Shown: positions 37,329 through 53,512 of the stretch, one piece after another
Layout of the letters: each line of letters begins with the position of its first letter
How positions within the stretch are numbered: the first letter of the stretch is position 1
Source: Strix aluco
Taxonomy: Eukaryota; Chordata; Aves; Strigiformes; Strigidae
Direction: 5' to 3'
DNA: 64,000 nt
Assembly: GCF_031877795.1 (NCBI RefSeq)
Contig: NC_133935.1
Span: 78,944,303-79,008,302, forward strand
The notes under the pieces: generated by a model
What the model saw: the letters and a program-made list of their open reading frames with translations, nothing else
Told to the model about the DNA's origin: nothing
Databases searched by the model: none
Program-made: the position numbers and the translations under genes

Positions 37329-39977
37329 CTGGGAATAAATTTAAAAAGAAAAAAGCAAAACAAAACTAAGGGTTATAATTGGTGGAAACATTTATATGGC
37401 CTTCAAGTACATTAAATGACTTCTTCAAACTGATAATGGATAGAAATTTATAAATATGTACAGGTAGTTGAGTATTGTTGTTATTGATGAGGATTCTTAC
37501 TCTTAGAAAATAAACACATATGACAATCTGTCCCTGGCAAATAAGAGTCAGCTGAGACATCCCTGAGCTATATGATTAATTGACTTGTATTTTTCAAACT
37601 CTGGGTCATAACCCCTTAGTGAGCTGCAAAAGTATCAGAGAAGGTAATCATATTTCAGAAAAAGCAATGAGAGTAGGCAGGAGTTGAGCCCATCAAGGCA
37701 AGGGAGTGTAAAGTAGCTTTAATTATAGGGTCTGAGTGTTTACACTACTTAGGATACTACTAACTATCCTTAATTGCTGGCAGCAGCTTCATTCCTCCAA
37801 GCAAGAGTAGAAAAACCTTCAGGGGTTCATTGTCCGAAGTTCTTGCCCTCCTCTAGGGAAATACTGAACTGCTGTTGAGCTGAAGGTGTTAATCAAAGGA
37901 AGATGAACCAAAAAAAGCTGCACATTCAAAATTTCTAAGGCACATTGGAGTTTAGATTTATCAGCCTCTCTGTCATTACAACTCTTGCAGGAAATTAAAA
38001 CATGCAAATAGCATCTGGTCCTCCACCACTTCAGCTTTGTCATGCTGACTATTATTAGAATAGTCTTGCTTTCCTTAATCTGAAAATCTGTCATCAACAA
38101 TGGCAAATATCACTTCCTTTCTTCTGTTACTTTCAGTCACCTTTGATTTACAGGGGAAATATTAAGCAGACAAGCACTGGGAAAAATGTTCAGAAAAAGA
38201 TCAAAGGGGCAAACATAAAGAGGAACCATTAAACTGGGGTCATACTCCACTTCTCAAAGAGAATATGTAATCAAAGGCATCCATTTTGTGACAGAACAGT
38301 AAAAAGATATTGCATTCTGAACTCTGATTTTCATAGGTAAGTCCCTCTTCAAATCATGCTGACAGACATGTGAAAGTTAACCCTGATGTTCAGACTTTGC
38401 CTTTGATGGACCTTTCTGACCTGCACTGCTACCCTAAGGAAACTTCTGCTTGCCTGTAAGACCCTGTTTACTTATTTTACACAGCAGGTGTTGGACTCGG
38501 ATAAAAAAAGATTAACCCTTTCTAACATTATATTGCCAAGAAAAGCAGTGAGTTTTTTGGTGGAAGCTTTGCCAGAGCAGAGATTGCAGGGTTCATTTTA
38601 GATTTTCTAAAGCCCAAATTCCTATGCTGGAATTTCTTGTCACCTGAGATTAGACATCTTGAGAAGACTAAGCAGCTGTTGGGTGCCAGCCTCGCACAGC
38701 TCTAAAGTACACACTCAATTCCCCTTGGATTTAACTTTGCTGAACAGAGGACTTGTGTACAAGAGTATTTGATACAATATCTCAGTCACAAGTGCAAGTG
38801 GAAACTATGAAAAATCTAGACACCATTATAAAATCTGCTGTGCAGATGTAAGTGACACATGGCACAACGTTTATAGGCCACACTAAGTCCAATACTGAGA
38901 CAATACCCAGGCCATTTAAAAGCTTAGAAAAGAGCACTAATATAAATAAGTCTTTGCTATTCTACAAAAATGTTTCTTTTGAATGTTCTCAACACTGAAA
39001 TGTTCTTATCAGAGGAATTTCATTAGTAAAAAATAATTCACTGCAGCTGCTTTCCTAAACAAAATGGCCAAAATGATTTGTGATACAATTCCTGTTGTTA
39101 CATTGATAAAACGTGAATGTATGACTCCTTGGATTTTGTCCAGATAGATTAGATGTAACTAAAGTCTTGTCTAGTTCCAGGCTCTCTTATTTTCTTAAGT
39201 TTTCTTATTTTTCAAATACCATTAGAATGTGGTTTTTTCTGCAGTTCCTTAGAGTTAGGGCAGGTCTATGATATGTTTTACCTTAATCATGTTTGTTTGG
39301 TAAATGTTTTAAAATGCTCTTTAAACAAGCTCTCTGTATCTTATGAAAATGGCACAAAAGAAAGACAAGAAAACTTGGCAGAAAACTTCTAACAGTTTTA
39401 TTTTTAAGAAACTTGGGTATTTCCTCCTTCCTTCCTTGAACTGTGTTGTAACCCAAAGCTGGAAGCCAGTAGTTTCTTTCTAACAGTATCAGCTAGACTT
39501 GTGGTATCAAGAATTGTGGAAAGTAAACCAGGAATAAAGTCAGTAACTTGAACTTGTATTTTTGAAAATCATACCACCTTTGTTTCTCTGAGGTCTCTAG
39601 CTTTCAGCTCAGAACTATGCTCAGATACATGATTGTGTTCTGAAGTTTTAAAAATCAGGCCAGCTGTTCAGGAATTTAATTTAAGGTTATTTTTAGGAGA
39701 GAAAGAAAAAAAATGGAATCCTATACTTAAGTTTCTCTTCCTAGTATTTAAATGTTTCCCTACCATAATTTTTCTATATGATGTTATCAGCACAGTGAAG
39801 CACATGTCTAGAATGACTAACCTCCTCTGTAAGGTGAAGATTGGCACAGTCATGCAAAGAATGATCATTAAAAAGGAATGTTGTATCGATTTTTTATTTT
39901 TGGACTATACACAGTTTCATTCATTCTTGAGGTAAAAAAACCCTATTAAATCGTCTTCCTTGATTTCTGTTATTTAC
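37329..39977 (-). other. SEMA3E: SEMA3E intron 11
   Basis: A 2.6-kb GT-AG intron. AT-rich with no recognised repeat. Short open frames at 37819-38106 and 39633-39935 show no domain features. Confidence 0.9.
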
Positions 39978-40200
39978 CTGTGCCAATGAACAAGACATCA
40001 TATTGCCCATCTTCAGCTTCCACTCTGTCCACTGCTATTTGTTTAAGATTGTACTTTCCATCTGTTTTAACTAGTATTGGTCTCTTATGAACAGGCTTGA
40101 TGGGCTGATACATCAGTGGATGACTCCTGGCAAAATGGACAGCATCATCAGGATAGTCTTTAGTGGTAGTGTAAAGACCGCCATTCACCTTGCTGGCACA
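39978..40200 (-). CDS. SEMA3E: SEMA3E coding exon 11 (end of sema propeller)
   Basis: A 223-bp exon, residues about 230-303 of the visible part. It starts CASKVNGG, then YPDDAVHFARSHPLMYQPIK, RPILVKTDGKYNLKQIAVDR and VEAEDGQYDVLFIGT. This is nearly identical to the SEMA3E sequence I remember and distinguishes it from SEMA3A and SEMA3D. The acceptor is TTTTTGCAG and the donor GTAAAT. The single overhanging G completes the aspartate codon of exon 12. Confidence 0.98.
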
Positions 40201-40879
40201 CTGCAAAAACACGAAACACAGATTATCCTGATAGTTTGACAAATAAATTGTCAGAGACAGGTCTTATTTTCAGGGATAATGACAAGTCTATAGAAAATCT
40301 GGCATAAAAACAAGCACAGAAGACCACAGTAGGAACTGGGACAGTGAACCCTATGCATGTGTGGATTATTAATCATGAGAAACCAAGAAAGAGAGCCTTG
40401 ACATTGTCATGTTCAGAAAGAGGGAGCTCCTGGCATACTAAGAGCAGAATAAATAGTGACAGATTTTGAAAAAAAAAAAAACCCATAGTGCTTATGTCTT
40501 CCCCAAATTCATATTGAAGATGTAACCAAAATGGCCACTGACATAGTTAGGAGAAGGGGTTTCCTATTCCAGTAGAGACACAGCCATGTAAAGTCAGCAG
40601 AATATTAATGCTTGAAATCAATCCCTAGTCTTATTACTTTTGATTGCAAAATGTATTAACATAAGAAACTGAGCACACTTTAAAATTATGCCAGCAGCAA
40701 CACTAATTCCTGATCTCAGGCATTCTAACAGTATTACATTTGATTCTAATTCCTAACTCACAATGACAGTATTATGTATCACAGTCTAGCTTGAAATACC
40801 AATGTTTGCATCGATCAATCTACTGTTTTGCAAAGCAAATAGACTTTATGTCAGTGATTGATTAAAAGAGGCTTACTCC

Positions 40880-41400
40880 TTTGGTCAAATGTGCAATTAG
40901 GGATAATTTAATGCGTTAAACAGAGAAGTTAATTTTAGGATGCTTTGTGAAGGATATAGTGTTCCCTAACTGAACATAGATTCTACATTTCCAATTTGCT
41001 TCATGATGTCTAATTGAAACCATTTATGATCAAGCTGGAAATGTCTCGGCAGCCATTTACTTTCTCCAAATATTCATAAGATAGTGTGGTTTTAAGAAGC
41101 ATTTCAAGCAAAGCCACAGTAGCAGCCTTTCCCTATTTAAATTGGATTTTTCAATCAATAAAATGAAATAAAATACTCTTTATGTTTTGTGGAAACAGTA
41201 ATTTTAAACTTGTGGTCAGCTGTAATTGACAATAACAAACTCCTGCACTTGTCAAGTGGGGCAATGTTTGTTTCCACTTGTTGGGCTTAGCTACAGGAAA
41301 GTATTTGTTCAGTGTTGACTTTAAAGTAATTGTCTAATCAACCTAGTGATGGAATTTCACTGGCTGTTTGCAATAAAGAGACTGAGCTGGAGCATGAAGA
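40880..41400. promoter_or_regulatory. Possible conserved non-coding block, intron 10
   Basis: About 500 bp of complex unique sequence with several TAAT-type homeodomain-like sites, such as GATAATTTAATGCG and GTAATTGTCTAATC. It has no repeat content and no open frame. The composition resembles developmental enhancers. This is impression only. Confidence 0.2.
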
Positions 41401-41882
41401 CAGGCTAAGCCTCTGCTTTCTATGCACTGCACAGCATATCAAGTGAATAGGCATTGCCAGGTTTCTTTTACAAAGTTCTAGTCCTGCAGAGATTTAATAA
41501 AAATAATCCTTCACAGGCTTATCATTTTTAATTAAATAAAATCAAGTAGTCTAAAAAGGAAACAGTAGATGCAGCCATCTCTGAAGTCTATCAACACCAT
41601 TTTTGAGGTAACTGATGTCATTCCCAGAAGCATCACAGTCTAAATGCACTAAAAGAATCAGCAAAACAAGAGCAGAGATTATGCAGAAGCAGTGCTTCAA
41701 GCAGACTGTAGAGAGCAGCGGATTGCAGAGTCTGTCAGAACCTGTGTGAGTCTTAGTGGTTTTCTGTTTATTTAGCTTTCAGCTCTACTCTCATTACTTA
41801 TAGACTCCATCTTTACCATTCAATAGCTAAGATCAAAGAGTGCTGACTGTAAGAGATGCTTAATAGTAGGCTACTTCTGGCC

Positions 41883-41931
41883 TCTTGTCACTCTGTAATG
41901 GAAAGGTCTTGTCACTCCTGTAATGGAACGG
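41883..41931. repeat. Imperfect tandem duplication (about 24 bp x 2)
   Basis: Two adjacent copies of a CTTGTCACTC-TGTAATGGAA unit that differ by one inserted C and one substitution. Confidence 0.85.
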
Positions 41932-42984
41932 TGTTGGGATTCAGTTTACCAATATGCTGACCTTTTCTTTGCAACATGAAACCTAACACTGTGGGCTACA
42001 GCCTGAGACATGCTTTCTCTTCATGCTACTGGAAAAGCGTTGAAAAGACCTCTAAACTGTGCCCTAAATAAACAGTCAAAAATTAATTGATTAATCCTAT
42101 GTTAGCTGGTAGAGCCAGCTACTTCAGCCTCTGATGTGCTCTGCAACTTACAGAGACAAACATGACTAAATTGATTAACACCCAGGAAAGGCCCAGTTCC
42201 TCAACAAACTTGTTCCATGACTTTGCGGATATCATTTGCACTCTTCTTTTATACCTGTTTCAGCTCCTATGCCTTGCCTGTTGGGGAGGTTACAATCCAG
42301 TCTGACCAAAATGTGGCCATTCAGAGCCAAGGCAGAGAAGCATCGAAGGTGAGTTAAACAGGGCAGCCTTTCTGTAAATCATTGTCAACTTTGCTGAAGT
42401 GCTGGCTCAGTGTTCTCTCCTTCTTGCCAGAAAACCACTATTTAATCTACAGTGCTAGGAGATATCAATGTAATGACTGTAGTCATTAATACTGAATTCA
42501 TGCCTGTGTTTCATGTTAGTCCAAATAACAGATGTGAGGTGTTCTACTGCCTGGAAATGAAAAAATGAATACAACTTAAAGAACTTGGACCATGCATGGT
42601 ACTGTCTTATTATTTGGTAAAACTGCAAAAACTCTAAATTTGCTATACAAAATGTCAAGCAGGAAACCAATAATTCCTTTGAATTCAACCATTTTGCTCA
42701 AAATGTGATAATTTCTTTATCTGATTTTCTATCTTGAATCTATACCAATGACTTGGATATACATCAAACAAACCAAAAAAACCATTTGGTATTGATGTCA
42801 GCACTGCTACGGTGGTAGCTTATTGGCCAAGATGGTCAAATCATATTCATAATGTTTAAATTCTAGATAATCTCTTTTTTGGAGCATCCACTCCTGCATT
42901 TTGACTTATGTCCCTAGCCCCAAGAGAAGCAGAGGAAAACATTAATTTAAAATGAGAGAGGACCAGAATTCAGAATCTTACTAC

Positions 42985-43062
42985 AGGGAGAAAGGCTGTA
43001 CTGGCATGGACTAGATAAGCTAATAGGCCTTTTCACCTCTCATTCCTGTGATCCAGTGATAA
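42985..43062 (+). mobile_element. Possible old CR1 3' end
   Basis: A plus-strand stretch containing GGACTAGATAAGCTAATAGG, CCTTTTCACCTCTCATTCC and TGTGATCCAGTGAT. It resembles diverged ends of older CR1 subfamilies. No further CR1 sequence is clear upstream. Confidence 0.4.
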
Positions 43063-43219
43063 ATGAATTGTATGCAATGTTTATTTCTGCAAATGATTGC
43101 TCTTAGTATAAAAGAGAATATTGATTCAGTTAGCAAAGGAAAAACAACACTGAAAGTAATGCTCCAGCAACTGTTTATTCCATCGTTAAGCTCAAGAGAG
43201 AGAGTCCCTAGCCTGTGAG

Positions 43220-43670
43220 AAGATAAAGAGGTGAAGTGTGAAAACTGTGGGGGGTTTTATACAAACAGCTATTAGAAATGTCTTTGCATCTCACGGAGTC
43301 AAAAATCTGCACAATGCTGACATGATAAGGGGCAGACCTTCAGCGAGTGTAAATAAAAGCAGCTTTGCAACAGATGACAGCTGCCATGGGTGGGTTAGTT
43401 CTATTTCCAGAAGGTACAGGGCAAAGAAGAAATCCTGGATGTGATGCTTCTCTGGGTTGGCCTGGCATTGCCTGCTGTGGGGCTCCTCCTGACTTGCAGC
43501 AGGAAGGGGAAGGTGAGGGAGGCCCTGGCTGTGCCCCTTCTGCAAGATGCTGATGAACCCCCTCAATGCAAAGGGCACCCTCAAGCTGCGCTGGCAGGCG
43601 GTGAAAGTGGGACAGATCTCACCCTCCAGGCTGGAATGTCCTCCCCCCTCCCCTAGCTGAAATGTGAAAG
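43220..43670. other. GC-richer block in intron 10, unknown
   Basis: About 450 bp markedly richer in G+C than the intron around it, with open frames on both strands (for example 43441-43656 plus and 43291-43584 minus). The plus-strand frame has a hydrophobic start. I recognise no domain or repeat. Open frames here follow from low stop-codon density. Confidence 0.3.
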
Positions 43671-44009
43671 TCCCAGGCTAAGATACTACAGGGATACAAA
43701 CTTCAGAGACACCTGAAGAGAGAGTGAAACAGGAAAAGGGTTTGAGATGAAGATTATTTGTGATGCCTTTGAGAAATCAACACAGAAATAGGAATTCATT
43801 GCAGAAATTAGTTACCTGTCTCTAAGTAATGAGCTTGTGATTTCCTCCAGAATTTCTATTTACCAAATGAAAAATCTAAGTGCTAGGCAGGAACAACTGT
43901 CTACATGACAACACCAGTATAGTCGCAGAGTATGCTACAATAGCTTCCAGATTAATTGTATTTTCAAAATATGTCTTGTTTCTTTTCTTCACTTAATGTC
44001 CATTGGAGG

Positions 44010-44036
<27 letters not shown>
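44010..44036 (+). repeat. A27 homopolymer
   Basis: Twenty-seven consecutive A bases. It could be a retroposon tail, but the sequence before it is not recognisable as a gene copy or SINE. Confidence 0.85.
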
Positions 44037-44040
<4 letters not shown>

Positions 44041-45240
44041 TTTGTGAAGAAACTTGTGTTAAAAATAGCAAAAAAGCATGAGTGATTTTGCTCAGTTTGG
44101 TTCTTTGCAACATTGTTTCAATATTTCTATATTCTTTGTAAAGGGTACAGAACAAGAATGTTAATAAGCTCAGGAACCTGATTTGAAGGTAATAAAATCT
44201 TACTCTGTGGTGTCTGCAAGCAAGCCAGTGAATAGTGAGGATGCTAGACCATTGCTGTTAGAAAAAAACAGCCTTGAGAGAAGGACCTCAAGTGATGGAG
44301 AATTTACTCCTAAACTACAAACCTGTTTATTCTGATTAATTACTTTTGTTAAAAATCAGTGTCTCATTTCTAACTTGTGTTCTGATCTGAGCTACAGAAA
44401 TTTGATCCTTTTTGAAAAAGAGATGTAAAAAAGGAACCAGAACCACCTGATCTTGAAATAGTGGATCATCTCATGATTTTTCTTCCTTTAACACTTTTAA
44501 AATGCCTTCAGTGGGCAATAGAAGAAAAGTGAATTGCCTGGTATAGGCTTGCTTTTTCCAGTAATAAGCTTATTTACATTGGAAAACATTGCATCTTAAA
44601 TACTTTTTTAAATGTAAATATAGGGACATGTTTTTAGTTCATCTTGGCTTTATTTTCTCAAGTCAAGTCAGTAGGGACAATCTGTTCTCCAGAAAGTTCC
44701 ATCAGAAAAAAACCTCATAGATCACTCAATGCACTTTAAAAAATTTGATTTTTCATTTATTCTTTGGTAATTAGATTGAAGTTATCAAGGTTCAGCTGAA
44801 AATAAGATATGTCAGCAGCCAAATTTAGAAGAACAGGTATTCTAGGTTCAATAGAAAGTGAGGTTCCTTCCCAGGTAATGCACTTACTGCTTCTGAACGC
44901 AGCATCTGACCCACCTTCTAGCCCTATTACTGCTTGGGGTCCTAACTTTGGGACCTTAGGACCTTAACACAAGGTTGTTAAATGCAAGTCCCAACAGGAT
45001 TTTGAAAAATGTTATATAATTAATTCCACTATTTTCTTTTGGGAAATGTATGGTTCTAGTACTTGATTAAACTTATTGTTAAGCCATTCCACACTGTTCC
45101 AGAAATGTTAGAGTATGTATATATTCAAATAAATATATACTGGCCTGTAAAGTCAGGAAGATTTGTACATTAGCAGCACTCTGCTTTTTCTTCTCAAATT
45201 CATGTACATAGCAAAGCAATGGAAAATAGATTGCACTTAC

Positions 45241-45385
45241 TGAACCAGGTCTAGGATAAGGTACTTTTCCTTCGTATAGAGCCCAGTGGTATTCAGGTCC
45301 TTCTTTATGAGCATATGGTCCATTGAAAGCTGCTCGGACACTTGCCATGTGGTAAACACATATAGCATATCCTCTAAATATATTG
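45241..45385 (-). CDS. SEMA3E: SEMA3E coding exon 10 (sema domain)
   Basis: A 145-bp exon, residues about 181-229 of the visible part. It encodes SNIFRGYAICVYHMASVRAA, then FNGPYAHKEGPEYHW and a YEGKVPYPRPGS end. The last block is the most diagnostic class 3 semaphorin signature in the window. The acceptor is TTCATAG and the donor GTAAGT. The ATG inside the exon is an internal methionine, not a translation start; the exon extends about 37 bp upstream of it. Confidence 0.97.
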
Positions 45386-46910
45386 CTATGAAGTAAAATT
45401 CAAATACATTGTTAAAGTAATATGTTACATTATGTATATATAATACTGGTATTATTGTGCAATTAAAAATAAGTCACATTTCAACAGTATTGAGGGAGAA
45501 AAAAATACTTATTTTTTCCTATATGCTTTTCTTACAACTGCTGTGTCCAATGTTCATTACAAAGTCTTTAATGTATTTATTTTTATAACATTTCTCTGAG
45601 GACGCTCCCTGTTGTTATTCCAAAATTTAAAGATGGTGAACACTGAACTCAGGTCTTATATGTCTTTGATTAGTGACTTAAACAGCTAACCATTTTTCTT
45701 CTCTTTTTTCTTTTATTACTTTGGAAAGGTGAGAATCATCCAATGCTGACTGAAATGAACAGGACTCTTTGTATATTGAGTGGGAATGTTGGTTGTGATT
45801 AGTTAGATCATCAAGATCACTCTATGTAGACCAATCCACATAACAGTATCTTTTTTACTTCTAAATTTTATTCATAGAACAGAATGGTTTGGGTTGAAAG
45901 GGACCTTAAAGGTCATCTAGTTCCAGCCCCCCTGCCATGGGCAGGGACACCTTCCACTAGACCAGGTTGCTCAAAGCCCCGTCCAACCTGGCCGTGAACA
46001 CTGCCAGGGAGGGGGCAGCCACAGCTTCTCTGGGCAACCTGTTCCATTGTCTCACCACCCTTCCTTATATCTAATCTAAATCTACCCTCTTTCAGTTTAA
46101 AACTGTTACCCCTCGTCCTATCACTATACTCCCTGATAGAGTACCTCCCCATCTTTCACTTAGTTCTGGAGAAGCAGTTCATTATTTTTTAAGGAAGCAT
46201 CAGTGCTTTCTACAATAAAATTATCTCTGAAGACTCTAGAAGGTGATCCAGATAATTTTAATTAGGTGCCCACCTTTCTCTACTGGCATAGGGAGCTAGT
46301 AGAAAATGCTAGGTTCCTGTATCCCTAGAGAACCAGATCTGCCTTGCTTTATTCCAAAAAAATAAATCAGGAGAGTGAAATAGTGGCAAAAGAACAGTCA
46401 CTCTTCTCTACCAGTTACATCCTAAAGTAACAATTGGATGTCCAAGGAACAGGTACTGTGTTCTTGCACCTGACCGAGGTGCAGTGGAAAAGGAGGCCAC
46501 CAGCAACATCACATCTGGTGTTTTAGGCTTCACTGAGAAGTTAGTAGGAATTTAAGCTGCTATCTACTTAAACTTGAGTTACAGTGGAGCTCTTAAAGGA
46601 AGAGAGGTGGCTCTGATAGGCTTCTCTTATAAGCATGCAGGAGTGCACATACTTTGACACTAGGAAGTTTTCAAGCAGAGAAACATTTAATTAATTATGA
46701 TCCAGATATATTGGATCACTGAATGAGACTTCAAGCCCTTGAGTGTGTAGAGCAGTTTTTACATTAACAAGGAAGCCCACTGTGAATAGAACAGGGATTA
46801 AACTGTTTACTATATATTTGTTAAGGGATATTTATCATGCAGCTTCTATCTCTTCAATAGGCTGTTCAAACATTCCTCTATTGCTGCTATTATTTCTTCC
46901 AGTTGTTTAC
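45386..46910 (-). other. SEMA3E: SEMA3E intron 9
   Basis: A 1.5-kb GT-AG intron carrying one minus-strand CR1 fragment (45876-46165). Nothing else recognised. Confidence 0.9.
45876..46165 (-). mobile_element. CR1 LINE fragment in intron 9
   Basis: Minus-strand CR1 3' end in the same orientation as SEMA3E. It shows AGAATGGTTTGGGTTGAAAG, TGCCATGGGCAGGGACACCT and the reversed ORF2 end (frame with [20 protein letters not shown]). The sequence is well preserved but has a deletion near 46058-46062. Confidence 0.9.
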
Positions 46911-46980
46911 CTTGTGGTGTTGAAGAGGCCAAATATCACTGGATTTTTGTTATCACGAGTTTGCAGCAAAAACACATCCT
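46911..46980 (-). CDS. SEMA3E: SEMA3E coding exon 9 (sema domain)
   Basis: A 70-bp exon, residues about 158-180 of the visible part. It encodes EDVFLLQTRDNKNPVIFGLF and ends in NTT. The NxT sequon is a possible N-glycosylation site and continues into exon 10. The acceptor is TTTTACAG and the donor GTAAAC. Both flanking introns split codons: two bases of a glutamate codon at the start and AG of a serine codon at the end. The 70-bp size fits the class 3 semaphorin exon plan. Confidence 0.96.
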
Positions 46981-50134
<3,154 letters not shown>

Positions 50135-50277
50135 CGCACATACGCGTCCAACTCTAGTATATATGGCATGAGTGCTTGTTTCGGCCTCTAATGCTTTTTC
50201 AGTAAAGAAGAAATATACTTTGTTATCATCGTGGTCTTCATTGTCAGGAATCATGTATGAGCCAACGAATTTTGGTT
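50135..50277 (-). CDS. SEMA3E: SEMA3E coding exon 7 (sema domain)
   Basis: A 143-bp exon, residues about 72-119 of the visible part. It contains EPKFVGSYMIPDNEDHDDNK, VYFFFTEKALEAE and HAIYTRVGRVCA. The VYFFFTEKALEAE block is a propeller strand typical of semaphorins. It has an AAAG acceptor and a GTAAGA donor, and ends on a codon boundary. Compared with the remembered human protein, an NNA triplet before HAIYT reads TST here. No stop codon or frameshift is seen. Confidence 0.97.
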
Positions 50278-51890
50278 CTTTAAAAGAAAACAAAAGTCAA
50301 TTGGATTCAAGCTTATTAAAACATTCTCTTATTTTTTCAATCCTTAAAATCAGCTGGTAACAAAGAAAAAAATAAAATTAAAGAATCAGGGATCTGTCAG
50401 TCAGAGAGCTACCTCAGGGGAATAGGGTGATAGAAATAGGAAAAAAATCTTTTTGTGGGTGGGTATCTATAGAACATATGGAATACATTAATGTCAAGCT
50501 ATTTTTATAGCTCCAATTCAGAAATCAATATTCCTTTCTATGTGTGCAAGAAAAAGACCTTTTTCTAGTCCTGTTCTCTGGGGTTTATATATTTTAATTT
50601 GGATTAGGCTAAAACCTGGCACTGATATTCACATAACAGTCTCTGATCTCATACAAACCAGGTGTAGGAATGTCAACTTTGGACAAGCAGCCTTTCAGAT
50701 CAAGAAAAAGCTCTGGTGGTTCAGCTAATACATGCTATATGAACATATATCCTCATAGATAGAAGATGCATTGTGTATATTTGTCATGAAATGTAAACCT
50801 CCTAAATTTTTCCTGTTTTGATATTTTACTGTGAAGCTGAAACCTAAGTTCAGACTTCAGACCATGCCTGCATACCTTTTAACCCCACACCAAGCAGATC
50901 TGTGAATGATTTCATCTCACTGATTTGTAGCAAAGTTTTTATAAGTTCTTTAAATGAGAATGTCATTCATACAGCTAGTATGATTTCTTAAGAAGCAGTG
51001 GGTAATGTAAGTATTTTCTAACTTTTTGTTCTCCATGAAAGCAGTCATTGCATTTTAAGACATTGATACAGCACTTGGTAATTTTCTAAAGTGTTTTAAA
51101 TATACATTTAAAAATATTCAATTTCTGCAAATTTAAATTTCAAGTATAGACAAAATGAAAAGCAAACGAAAAGCTTGAGGCTATAATTTAAAGAATCTAT
51201 ATTTAAAATAATGAAACCTTCCAGAGAGAAGATAAACTTCACTTACATGTTGTGTACATCCACCTTACATTTCACATTGAAGACTACGAAACAATTCTTA
51301 AATTTCCCAGCATATGATTTTTCTCAATATTTTTCTTGTGGAATATTTTCATTTTCTTCTTTAAAATTACATGCTTTAATTTTTCATTTCATTTAACTGT
51401 ATGATCATCATACGTTTATTATCTTGCGTTATTGCATGACATCTCTTTACTACATAATTTGGCAAAGATTGAGTTGTTTTACTGCAACATAAAAACTAAA
51501 TGATCTCATCTAGAAAAAAAGAGTACTGTGTTCTAGTTAGAAGCTTTCATGAATTAAATGGATAATTTAAAAATATTATTTTAATTATATCTGGCATATC
51601 ATGAAATAGTGTAGAATATTCAGAGTATAAATTAAGAGATTTTAAAAATGAAAAATGAAGGATTTAAAAGTTCCACTTGTTAAATCCAATATATAACCTA
51701 AATAAAGACCTCAATTTGTTCATCTTGACAGGGGGTTCATGCAAAATTTCATGGAAAAAGATAGTTTAAACAAATTCATCTCCAAATAGATATACACATG
51801 CATCTACAATAGCCTTTTAATTCCTGGTTCAACAGAAATCATCTAGTCATCCAAAACACCTCTGGTTCTTCCTTCCTCTCCTTCCCATAC
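50278..51890 (-). other. SEMA3E: SEMA3E intron 6
   Basis: A 1.6-kb GT-AG intron, strongly AT-rich in 51050-51790. No repeat or gene recognised. Confidence 0.9.
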
Positions 51891-52010
51891 CTTTCAACAG
51901 GCGCTCACTATCAGGTTCAGTTCGGAGATGGGCCATGCGATTCATGGTGCGAAACAGAGCTGCATCTCTTCCCCAGTAGTCACTGTAGAGACCAGTAAAA
52001 AGTTCACCAC
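51891..52010 (-). CDS. SEMA3E: SEMA3E coding exon 6 (sema domain)
   Basis: A 120-bp exon, residues about 32-71 of the visible part. It encodes GELFTGLYSDYWGRDAALFR and ends ...ERLLK. The GLYSDYWxRDAA stretch is a strongly conserved class 3 semaphorin sema-domain signature. The acceptor is CTGCAG and the donor GTATGG. It takes one base from exon 5 and gives one base to the glutamate codon that opens exon 7. Differences from the remembered human protein are conservative, for example threonine for alanine after ELF. Confidence 0.97.
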
Positions 52011-53512
52011 CTGCAGACCATGTATTAAAAAACAAAAAAACAAAAAAAACCAATTTGGTACTGCTCTACTTACTTATTAATTTCATTGCATATGACAAGA
52101 ACTGCATTTTAAACATGGCTTATTAGTTTTTGCTCAAAATTAGGTAAGAAGGCAAGTCAGTAAAATACATATAGCCTAAAGAGTATATGGACATTGTTCC
52201 TACCAGCACTGCAACATTTACAGTTGGAACAGCATGAGGACAAGAATTTTAAATTTCATTCATTCATGAATGACTTCATGGTAGATTCACACACAAAACA
52301 TGAAGCCATTAAATTAACATCTAATAACATCTGCCAGAATAACATCTGTCACGTAAGGCACCTAAGTTCAAAGATCTCAATGTCATTCAGTTAGTGCCTG
52401 GCCCTAGAAACATCTACCCTTTGTCGACACCTAAATTTTCACCAGCACAGACTCTGACCAATGATTTGCTTCTGCGTGCTTCCAGATGTGCCCTGGTCTT
52501 GCTAATGAGAAGCAGCAAATTGCTTGGTCCCAGAACTGGAAGGGACATGTTGGGTTTATGAGGACCCAGAAATAACAGGAGCCAGAAAATGGGATGAAAA
52601 TGCAGCAGCAGGATTCAGAGGATGCAGTGCTAAGAAAAAGAATAGTGTTAGTGCACCAAACCACTGATTTGGGCTACACTGCATGGATACAGCTCAAACC
52701 TAAACCATCCTTGAATCCACAGATTGGACCTCAAACAGGGGAGTGTTTCCTAAGCATAGTTATCAGATTTGGCTCTGTGCAAAACATGGCTGGAAAAGAT
52801 TTGTTAGTGAAATGTGTACTGAAAATACTGGAGGGCTGGAGGCAGTTATGGCCCCAGCTGGAGAGATAAGAAGCAGTACCTGCTACCTTAGAAATGTTTT
52901 ATTAGGCTAAGGGGGTTTTCCAGTCAGCCTACTGGAGCTGTTCCACTTTACCTGAAATAACTACAGTTTAGGTATAACTTGCTGGCTGAGGTGTTTAGGT
53001 GTTCAGTGGACAGAGAAAAGAGCCTATTTTTCTCTGGTCCAGCAATAACTCGTTTTCCTATCCTTAAAATATTCACCAGAGTAGGGACACAATCTGAGAT
53101 CTCATCCATCCTGCACAACTGATGATGCATAATTCCTGAAAAATTCATGGGAACAGAAATTTGGTCCCATTTTCAAAGAATTTATATGTCATTCACAAAT
53201 CAAGCAAGCATAGGAAAATATTGGATATTATACATTGATTTACAGTAACTGTTGAAAATCTGTATGCAGTTGGGTACAACTGGATCATACATATGTTCAA
53301 AAATCCAGCCTATCTCTATCATCTGACCCATCTAAAATTGTGATTTTGGACATATTTTACTTTAATGAAATTTCAGCAATAATTCTACCTTTTAGTTATG
53401 CATGTGTGCAATTCCCCTTAACTGACCAAGCATTAAAAATAATATATTTCATAACTTTGTGGATTTAGATTAAACATTTTTCAGGTGCAATTTAAGAAGC
53501 AGAGAGTTATTG

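Larger units (their letters stand above)
40201..45240 (-). other. SEMA3E: SEMA3E intron 10
   Basis: A 5.0-kb GT-AG intron. It contains a possible conserved non-coding block (40880-41400), a short tandem duplication (41883-41931), a possible old CR1 tail (42985-43062), a GC-richer block (43220-43670) and a 27-base A run (44010-44036). Confidence 0.9.

Noticed and set aside
44010-44036. A27 run as the tail of a processed pseudogene
   Set aside because: Nothing upstream resembles a spliced gene copy and no target duplication was seen.
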